NCBI GenBank assembly: GCA_964582985.1
Contig: CAZOUM010000003.1
Span: forward strand, 21,132 to 85,131
DNA from: CAZQYB01 sp964582985
Lineage (GTDB): Bacteria > Planctomycetota > Phycisphaerae > Sedimentisphaerales > Anaerobacaceae
Reading direction: 5' to 3'
Length of the DNA: 64,000 bases
In this document: positions 58,273 through 64,000 of the stretch, one piece after another
Position numbering within the stretch: the stretch's first letter is position 1
How the letters are laid out: each line of letters opens with the position of its first letter
Program-made: the position numbers and the translations under genes
Notes under the pieces: model-generated
What the model saw: the letters and a program-made list of their open reading frames with translations, nothing else
The model's database searches: none
Told to the model about the DNA's origin: nothing

Positions 58273-58323
58273 AAATCGCTTCCGCCGCAAGGTGTCCTGC
58301 GGACTGCGGGAGCGATTTTTATT
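58273..58323 (+). terminator. Riboswitch-controlled terminator before thiC
   Basis: AAATCGCT (58273-58280) pairs with AGCGATTT (58311-58318), with CCGC/GCGG inside, followed by TTTATTTT. TPP binding should favour this terminator. The anti-terminator partner is not obvious. Confidence 0.85.
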
Positions 58324-58345
58324 TTAAACCGGGAGTCCGGATAAT

Positions 58346-59659
58346 ATGGCAACACAATTGCAAGCATCGAAAGCAGGGACAATTACGGATGAAACTAAAT
58401 CTGTCGCCCGGGGCGAAAATCTTAACGCCGAGCTGGTTCGCGATGAGATTGCCGCCGGTCGACTGGTGATACCCGCAAACAGACTCCATCTGCAAACAAA
58501 TCTCAAACCAATCGGCATAGGTCGGGTACTCCGCACAAAGGTAAATGCTAATATCGGCACAAGCAGCGTTCGTTCTTCCATAGCGGACGAAATCGAAAAA
58601 ATGAAAGCAGCGCTCGCCGCCGGTGCCGACGCAATTATGGATTTAAGCACGGGCGGCAATCTTGATAGCACACGCGAGCAACTGCTGGCCCAATGCCACA
58701 TACCTTTCGGTACAGTGCCAATTTATCAGGTAATAGAAGGCAGAAACGTCGAGGACATAAACAACAAAATAATTCTTGAGGTCATCGAAAAACAGGCCAA
58801 ACAGGGCGTCGACTTCTTCACCATTCACGCCGGCGTCTTGAAAGAACATCTGCCTTTACTTGGAAAAAGAGTTGCAGGGATTGTCAGCCGGGGCGGAGCG
58901 CTGCTGGCCAAATGGATGCTGCACCACAACAAGCAAAACCCCCTGTACGAAATGTTCGATGATTTGTGTGACATAATGGCAGAATATGACATCTGTTTTT
59001 CTCTCGGCGACGGCCTTCGCCCCGGTGCAATCGCCGACGCCACCGACCAGGCCCAGCTCGCAGAGTTAAAAACCCTTGGTGAACTGACACGAAGAGCACA
59101 ACAGGCTGGCTGTCAGGTTATGGTCGAAGGTCCCGGCCATGTCCCCTTTGACCAGATACAACACAATATGGAAATCCAGCAGCAAATTTGTCACGGCGCT
59201 CCATTTTACGTCCTCGGGCCGGTCGTAACCGATATTGCTCCCGGCTATGACCACATAACATCCGCAATCGGTGGAACTGCTGCCGCTTTCTACGGAGCCT
59301 CGTTCCTGTGCTATGTCACGCCGAGAGAGCACCTGGGCCTGCCGAATACCGATGACGTCCGAGTCGGGGTAATAGCAGCAAAAATCGCAGCACACGCCGC
59401 CGATATTGCCCGCGGCTTGAAAGGTGCCGCCGAGAAAGACAAAAGATTAAGCACCGCACGCGCAAACCTGGACTGGAAAGCACATCTGGCAGAGTCAATC
59501 GACCCGCAAACCGCCGAGACGATGCACGTCGAGGCCTGCAAAGAAATGGGAACCGAGCAAATACCTTCCGCCGATTATTGCTCAATGTGCGGCCGGCAAT
59601 GGTGCAGTGTCAGAATAAACAGAGAAATCCGCGAAATGACAAAAGCAGATAGCCATTAG
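58346..59659 (+). CDS. thiC: Phosphomethylpyrimidine synthase ThiC
   Basis: ThiC rearranges AIR to HMP-P, the pyrimidine of thiamine, as a radical SAM enzyme with a 4Fe-4S cluster. The 437-residue form lacks the N-terminal domain of the E. coli enzyme but keeps all key blocks: NANIGTSSVRSSIADEIEKM, ADAIMDLSTGGNLDSTREQLL, VDFFTIHAGVL, SRGGALLAKWMLHH, CFSLGDGLRPGAIADATDQAQ, VEGPGHVPFDQI, GPVVTDIAPGYDHI, and the cluster ligands near the C-terminus in YCSMCGRQWCSVR (CxxCx4C). It is expressed under a TPP riboswitch. Confidence 0.98.
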   Translation: MATQLQASKAGTITDETKSVARGENLNAELVRDEIAAGRLVIPANRLHLQTNLKPIGIGRVLRTKVNANIGTSSVRSSIADEIEKMKAALAAGADAIMDLSTGGNLDSTREQLLAQCHIPFGTVPIYQVIEGRNVEDINNKIILEVIEKQAKQGVDFFTIHAGVLKEHLPLLGKRVAGIVSRGGALLAKWMLHHNKQNPLYEMFDDLCDIMAEYDICFSLGDGLRPGAIADATDQAQLAELKTLGELTRRAQQAGCQVMVEGPGHVPFDQIQHNMEIQQQICHGAPFYVLGPVVTDIAPGYDHITSAIGGTAAAFYGASFLCYVTPREHLGLPNTDDVRVGVIAAKIAAHAADIARGLKGAAEKDKRLSTARANLDWKAHLAESIDPQTAETMHVEACKEMGTEQIPSADYCSMCGRQWCSVRINREIREMTKADSH

Positions 59660-59694
59660 TGTATAGTATTCAGCTCCGGCCTTTAGCCCAACCT

Positions 59695-59795
59695 TGTCAT
59701 TCCTGCGAAACCCGTCCTCCGTAAGTCCGCTTGTCCACAGGATGCCTTACGGCAGGGACACCTAACAGCGGAGTCTCTGGGACTGAGCAATGCCG
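59695..59795. repeat. Intergenic repeat element in the thiC-lptG gap
   Basis: Contains GTCATTCCTGCGAAA and an inverted pair CCGTAAG (59719-59725) / CTTACGG (59746-59752) around TCCACAGGAT. The composition matches non-coding repeat elements seen in other bacterial genomes. No terminator with a U-run is visible. Confidence 0.4.
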
Positions 59796-59805
59796 AAAGA
59801 GCACA

Positions 59806-60915
59806 TTAAGTTTTCATCGAATCCAGTTCGATAAAAGCTATCGGCGCAAAGATGAATATCGGCAGCCACGCCCAGAACTCCGGCCTTACTCTGCCAAACA
59901 CAACCTCCGTCGCAAGCATTTTGCAAACAAACATTGTGATAAGACACGCCGCCGTCACTCCAAAGCTAATCACAATAGCCGATTTCATCGCCTTTGGGTC
60001 ACGACAAACCAAAAGCGGCAGGCTCACCAGCAACATCACCACGCTCATAATCGGGTCCGTAAGGTGAAAATGCATCTGAGCGTACAACTGTGCCAGGTCT
60101 TTTCTTGTCCCCTGTGCCGCAAGAGCACGCAGCTCGCGCCAGCTTAGTAAAGCTTTGTACCCGGCCTTGTGTCTGATAGGAATGTCCCTTGGATTTATGT
60201 CACTGGCAAAGGAAGCCCTCGGCTGAACACCTTCCTCCGAGCCTTTTTCAAGAAATCGACCGCCAATCAGCTCCCACTTGCCCGTCCTGTCGTTATAGTT
60301 GACCGCCTGTTCGGCTGTTATCCTGCCGGTTGGTTCCCAAACGGCCCCGGCCCCTGCGGACTTGGGCATTCTGCGCCGCGTCAGGATTGTCGGATTATAC
60401 AGCGTTGAGGTTTTTACGTCAAATCTGCTAGAGAAAATTAACGAACCGTTGCTGTCGCTCATAAACCATACATCATAGGACTCCTCGCCGGGGACGGTAT
60501 CCTCGCCTCGAACAAGCTTATCGGCAAGCGGCGGTATTATAAATTCCTGGTCGACTATCAGCAGACCCGTCAACAACAACGCGAGCACAATTACCGGCCC
60601 AATCACTCGTTTCAGACTGACCCCGGAAGACATCACGGCAACCAGCTCATTAGAGCGAACCATCTTGCCTATCGAAAATACGGCCGCCAGTACAATTATT
60701 GTTCCGGCAAAATCCCGGAAGTAAAGTGTGCTGTTAAGACCGTAAAAAATGAATATATTTTTGAGAACGCCCAGCGCACCAAGTTTGGCTTGCTCGGTAA
60801 ATTCATCGAGATTCATGAACAGCTCAATAATTATTCGCAAGCCTATCAAAACACAAAAGGCAATTGCGTACCCTATCAGAAAACTCTTTACAAGATACTT
60901 GTCCAATATCTTCAT
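59806..60915 (-). CDS. lptG: LPS export permease LptG-like (YjgP/YjgQ family)
   Basis: A 369-residue inner-membrane protein of the LptF/LptG family that pulls lipopolysaccharide from the inner membrane with the ATPase LptB. Six membrane segments: about residues 10-35, 55-80, 95-120, then a periplasmic beta-jellyroll (about 130-270), then 280-300, 310-330, 340-360. It opens MKILDKYLVKSFLIGYAIAFCVLIGLRIIIELFMNLDEF and contains VRSNELVAVMSSGVSLKRV and LADKLVRGEDT; both fit the family. Order relative to lptF is as in most genomes. Assignment as LptG rather than LptF is by position and C-terminal charge, so it is less sure than the family. Confidence 0.8.
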   Translation of the reverse strand: MKILDKYLVKSFLIGYAIAFCVLIGLRIIIELFMNLDEFTEQAKLGALGVLKNIFIFYGLNSTLYFRDFAGTIIVLAAVFSIGKMVRSNELVAVMSSGVSLKRVIGPVIVLALLLTGLLIVDQEFIIPPLADKLVRGEDTVPGEESYDVWFMSDSNGSLIFSSRFDVKTSTLYNPTILTRRRMPKSAGAGAVWEPTGRITAEQAVNYNDRTGKWELIGGRFLEKGSEEGVQPRASFASDINPRDIPIRHKAGYKALLSWRELRALAAQGTRKDLAQLYAQMHFHLTDPIMSVVMLLVSLPLLVCRDPKAMKSAIVISFGVTAACLITMFVCKMLATEVVFGRVRPEFWAWLPIFIFAPIAFIELDSMKT

Positions 60916-60968
60916 ATAGTATCTCGCTGTTTATATCTCGTATCTCGAACGATACATCTTCCCACTCA

Positions 60969-62585
60969 TTAATTTTTCAGTAACTTGCGATATACCGCCA
61001 CTCCGAACAGTGACAAAAACACCAGGCCGACCCACATCAATAACGTACCCGATATCGTTTGTGAGCCGAGGTTTTTGGCAAGGTTCCTGCCCGCCATTAT
61101 ACAGACTATCAGCATCGCAGCAGGCACACAGCTCGCGCCGAACGCGCTCAGCAGATGTCCCCCCCTTAGAATAATACCCAAACCAATACCAATCATTATC
61201 ATTAACACGCACCCTATCCCGAATACCAGGCGAGAATGGGTCTCGGCCTCTATTTCCGCTAATGTCTTCTGTATCTTCCAACGGAGCTCACCTTGCCGAC
61301 CCGCCAATTTTGGGCCTGGACCTTTTTGCAGCGCCGACGAATCCGAAGCCAGCTTCTCAACATTCAGACTGTTCTCAGTTCTGAATCCGTTCATTACAGC
61401 TTCCACCGCCTTGGGTATTATCAGCCCGCGAATAATCGGCCTCCGCGCAAAACCCTCAGTGCCGTCAGGCCGCCGCCACATCGGGCTGTAAACCTCCATA
61501 GTCAATGTCAGTGTCGACGCTTCTCCTTCGACATGCAGCAAGGCCTTCTTGCACCGCATCGTTTGCAAAAGTTGCTTACTGTCAACATCTGATTCCATCA
61601 CCACAACATCGCCGGATAATTCGACTTTCCTCTCCTCTGGCAAACTGCAGCCGCCGACCCTGAATTTGACTATCCTTTCACCGCTGTACAATTGATAAAA
61701 ACCGTTGGCATCCTCAGCCATCTTGGCAGCAATATCCTGAGCCAATAACTCCGTGCTAAGTTGCGCGTAAACCTCGTCAGCAAGTTCCGCAATCGGATAA
61801 AACAGCATAAGGTCAACATCTCGAATCCGCTTCATTTCATCGAGCTTTTTGAACTTAATATCATCGCCCAGCAGCGAGCCGAACTCCACCGTCAACGGCA
61901 GCCACTCGGCCGAGAAACCTCCCTCGTCTTCAGACCCCATCTGGTATACGTTGTATCCTGTTATCCGAACCTCATTAAATCTCCTGTGCGGATTGAAATC
62001 TACTTTCGCGCTCTCGGCAGTGGTAATCCTTTTTATCACACCTTCTCTTACCTCCACAACGACCGTACCCCAAAGTGTACCGCTTTCAGGGTCGGACTCA
62101 TCGGCATAAATCCGGTACCGTCCGTCCGGCGGCAGCCTGTAATAGCCTCTTTGCCGGATATTGCGGAAAAGTATGTGTTTTGCGTCAGCCTTAAGCGACT
62201 TTTCCGCCCCCCGCACAAAAATCGGCATCACGTGGAAACTCAAAACCAGATTTGCAATCGCTACTATAATCGCCAGGCCCAGACCGGGATAAACCAGCGT
62301 CACCAGACTTATCCCGCTTGCCCTGCAGGCATCAAGCTCATTGTCACTTGCAAATCGCCCGTAGACCAAAGCCGCCGCGAACAGCGCCGCCATCGGAAGT
62401 ACGAACGTCAGCGATATCGGCAGAAAGTAACCCATAAGATGAATCACGTGCCGAGGCCCCACCCCATACTCGTGAATAGGACGAAGGATACTGCCAAGAG
62501 TCACGATTAGCGTCAACGCCACCGCCGCAGGCGCAAAAACCTTCACAAGCTCACGGAATATATATCTGTGCAGCGTAAAAACCAT
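60969..62585 (-). CDS. lptF: LPS export permease LptF-like (YjgP/YjgQ family)
   Basis: A 538-residue member of the LptF/LptG family. It begins MVFTLHRYIFRELVKVFAPAAVALTLIVTLGSIL and has the conserved FLPISLTFVLPMAALFAAALVYGRFASDNELDACRASGISLVTLVYPGL. It has six membrane segments with a large periplasmic jellyroll-containing region (about residues 120-420). This is much longer than the usual 360 residues, due to an extended periplasmic part and a helical linker before the last three segments. It precedes lptG by 53 bp; the gap holds repeated ATCTCG motifs, also seen upstream of lptF. Together they indicate an outer membrane with LPS or LPS-like lipid. Confidence 0.82.
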   Translation of the reverse strand: MVFTLHRYIFRELVKVFAPAAVALTLIVTLGSILRPIHEYGVGPRHVIHLMGYFLPISLTFVLPMAALFAAALVYGRFASDNELDACRASGISLVTLVYPGLGLAIIVAIANLVLSFHVMPIFVRGAEKSLKADAKHILFRNIRQRGYYRLPPDGRYRIYADESDPESGTLWGTVVVEVREGVIKRITTAESAKVDFNPHRRFNEVRITGYNVYQMGSEDEGGFSAEWLPLTVEFGSLLGDDIKFKKLDEMKRIRDVDLMLFYPIAELADEVYAQLSTELLAQDIAAKMAEDANGFYQLYSGERIVKFRVGGCSLPEERKVELSGDVVVMESDVDSKQLLQTMRCKKALLHVEGEASTLTLTMEVYSPMWRRPDGTEGFARRPIIRGLIIPKAVEAVMNGFRTENSLNVEKLASDSSALQKGPGPKLAGRQGELRWKIQKTLAEIEAETHSRLVFGIGCVLMIMIGIGLGIILRGGHLLSAFGASCVPAAMLIVCIMAGRNLAKNLGSQTISGTLLMWVGLVFLSLFGVAVYRKLLKN

Positions 62586-63097
62586 TTCTCGTATCTCGTA
62601 TTGCGTTTCGCAGTTCGCAGAACGCCTCTCACCGGCGAACGCCTCTCACCGGCGGATGCGTATCGCGCAAAAGCAAACACTAAACGCGACCCCGATATAT
62701 CGGGACGCAATACCGTATACGCAATTGCATTTTGTTTTGCAACAAAATTCCATTCCCGTCGATTATCACGCCTTCTCAACTGAAAGAACCCATCAGCGAC
62801 AACTCTTCTGTTCACCCCCGCTGATTCTAAGGAGGAAAAATTGCAAGAAATTCGCAAAAATGCTTCGCCTTTTGAACAAAAGTCGCGGGAGATGGTTACT
62901 TTTGTTTTGAGAACTTGCGCAAATGCGCAGCGGCTGGTAAGTGGTGAGTGGAGGCGGGCGTGTGTAAATCGGCGTATAGCGGACTGCTGTGGTTGGGTTT
63001 TGGGCTGCTGGCGGGGCTTAATCCGGGGCTGGCAGGCCGCCAGTGGTGGTCTTGACCTTTTATAGGACTCCGGATTCGGGCTTTTCCGTGAATTAGC
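62586..63097. other. Intergenic region with repeats between lptF and the beta-helix gene
   Basis: No convincing gene in either direction: several open frames overlap, none has a family signature or site. It contains GTATCTCGTAT micro-repeats near 62590, the doubled family-1 repeat (62608-62653), a palindrome CCCGATATATCGGG (62691-62704), and a GC-rich stretch before the promoter at 63098. Confidence 0.5.
62608..62653 (-). repeat. Dispersed short repeat, family 1 (tandem partial copies D and E)
   Basis: The plus strand has GAACGCCTCTCACCGGC twice in a row without a gap (62620-62636 and 62637-62653). On minus this is GCCGGTGAGAGGCGTTC, close to GCCGTTGAGAGGCATTC of the other copies. Copy E continues with TGCGAACTGCG, matching copy B. 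Confidence 0.6.
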
Positions 63098-63127
63098 TTG
63101 ACAGAACGGCATCGTAAAGTGTATAAT
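63098..63127 (+). promoter_or_regulatory. Consensus sigma-70 promoter of the beta-helix gene
   Basis: TTGACA (63098-63103), 18 bases, TATAAT (63122-63127): both hexamers perfect. A leader of about 130 bases follows before the start codon at 63264. Confidence 0.88.
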
Positions 63128-63263
63128 CTAAGGGAGTTAGACAGCTTAGAGAGCCAGGAGCAGGTCAACGAGAATACGAGGCATACCCCTCTCGGGGAAT
63201 TTGCTGATTTAGGATAGTTGCTCATTATACTTAGTAGCAAGTCTTTTCCGGAGGAGTAAAAAA

Positions 63264-64000
63264 ATGTGGGGAGCGGTGCGAAAGACCGGGCTGGTGGTGC
63301 CGATGGTATTGCTGGTCATGGCAGGCGGAGCTTTGGGTCGCATCATCTATGTCGACGCTGACGTCATCGGTGCCAACAACGGCTCCAGTTGGTCTGACGC
63401 CTACATTTACCTTCAAGATGCCTTAGCGGATGCAAATTCCAGCCCTGACGTCAATGAGATACGGGTTGCTCAGGGTGTCTATAAACCCGACCAAAACTCA
63501 GTCTACCCTGATGGCACAGGCGTGCGAGAAGCCACATTCCAGCTTGTCAACGGCGTATCTCTAAAAGGTGGCTATGCGGGTTTTGGTGAGCCGGACCCAA
63601 ATGAGCGGAACATTCAGCTATACGAAACTGTTCTTAGCGGCGACCTTAACGGCAACGATGGTCCGGACTTCGACGACTACGATGAGAACAGCTACCATGT
63701 CGTCACGGGCAGTGGTACAGATGGCAACGCCGTCCTCGATGGTTTCACCATAACCGCAGGCAATGCCGACGGGTATGACTCGGCGGAACTCGGGGCAGGG
63801 ATGTACAACGATGGTGGCAGCCCGACAGTGATGGATTGCAATTTCACGTGGAATATCGCCGGCAGCGGGGGCGGCGTTTTTAACGGCGGCGGCAGCAGCC
63901 CCAGAATGGTAAGGTGCAGGTTTGTGTCGAACACCGCCGAAAATTACGGCGGCGGAATGTACAATTACAGGAGCAGTCCGGTCTTAATCAACTGCGCGCT
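63264..64000 (+). CDS. Secreted right-handed beta-helix protein, C-terminus cut by window edge
   Basis: At least 245 codons are open to the window end. The N-terminus is a signal peptide (MWGAVRKTGLVVPMVLLVMAGGALG). Then comes IIYVDADVIGANNGSSWSDAYIYLQDALADANSSPDVNEIRVAQGVYKPD, the opening of polymorphic-outer-membrane-protein type beta-helices, and short repeats such as GAGMYNDGGSPTVMDCNF, GGGVFNGGGSSPRMVRCRF and GGGMYNYRSSPVLINC (one coil each, about 25 residues). These proteins line the surface or are secreted, often with a dockerin-like tail, which lies outside this window. GGAGGAG precedes the ATG. Confidence 0.87.
   Translation, partial: MWGAVRKTGLVVPMVLLVMAGGALGRIIYVDADVIGANNGSSWSDAYIYLQDALADANSSPDVNEIRVAQGVYKPDQNSVYPDGTGVREATFQLVNGVSLKGGYAGFGEPDPNERNIQLYETVLSGDLNGNDGPDFDDYDENSYHVVTGSGTDGNAVLDGFTITAGNADGYDSAELGAGMYNDGGSPTVMDCNFTWNIAGSGGGVFNGGGSSPRMVRCRFVSNTAENYGGGMYNYRSSPVLINCA

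Noticed and set aside
62543..63112. 189-residue minus-strand open frame between lptF and the beta-helix gene
   Set aside because: It overlaps the start of lptF and consists of repeat and promoter sequence; no ribosome site or domain.
1..64000. Search for defence systems, prophage or integrated elements
   Set aside because: No recombinase, restriction, toxin-antitoxin, cas or phage structural gene is recognisable; gene order is that of a chromosomal core and surface-protein region.

Overview
The window looks like a chromosomal segment from a Planctomycetota bacterium, most likely of the Phycisphaerae/Sedimentisphaerales type. This is inferred from gene content, not from a database search: LamG and split dockerin-like surface proteins ending in LWPE, an ECF sigma/anti-sigma pair whose anti-sigma factor carries a huge extracellular half, a parallel beta-helix exoprotein, short palindromic repeats that also sit inside genes, and flagellar genes of planctomycete style. 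There is no rRNA, no tRNA I can support, no CRISPR array, no insertion sequence and no prophage.

Positions 1-30.8 kb are a flagellar island with two divergent arms. On the minus strand flgD-flgE-pilZ-flgF-flgG-flgA-flgH-flgI-flgJ-flgN-flgK-flgL (15440 to 2793) reads as one operon. A near-perfect sigma-54 promoter lies at 15530-15515. A second sigma-54 site (2665-2650) precedes a TPR protein plus a FliT-like chaperone, and a sigma-28 promoter (1243-1217) precedes fliD, which runs off the left edge. On the plus strand an NtrC-family activator (15996) is followed by a third sigma-54 promoter (17677-17692). That promoter drives two TPR proteins, a second NtrC-family activator, fliL, fliM, fliN, flhA, a small membrane protein, fliA (sigma-28), two small proteins and two lipoproteins. 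flgM, the anti-sigma-28 factor, ends the arm behind its own sigma-28-like promoter. Together these give a readable hierarchy: two activators with degenerate receivers, then sigma-54 hook, basal-body and switch genes, then FliA/FlgM, then fliD and flgM.

Positions 30.8-37.7 kb hold an HPP membrane protein, a zinc-ribbon protein, a four-gene minus-strand operon with two tandem GH130 mannoside phosphorylase/hydrolase genes, a protein fusing a CheC/FliM-like domain to two CBS domains, and a membrane coiled-coil protein whose gene contains copies of dispersed repeats.

Positions 37.7-56.6 kb hold purD, a large AsmA-like envelope protein with no usual start codon, a 1457-residue LamG/dockerin-like surface protein, an SH3-domain protein, the ECF sigma factor with its giant anti-sigma protein, a rhomboid protease with TPR tail, a candidate antisense-strand structured RNA, and an M24 aminopeptidase.

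Positions 56.6-64 kb hold a secreted alpha/beta hydrolase, a TPP riboswitch with terminator and thiC, the lptG/lptF pair, a repeat-rich gap, and the start of a secreted beta-helix protein behind a consensus sigma-70 promoter.
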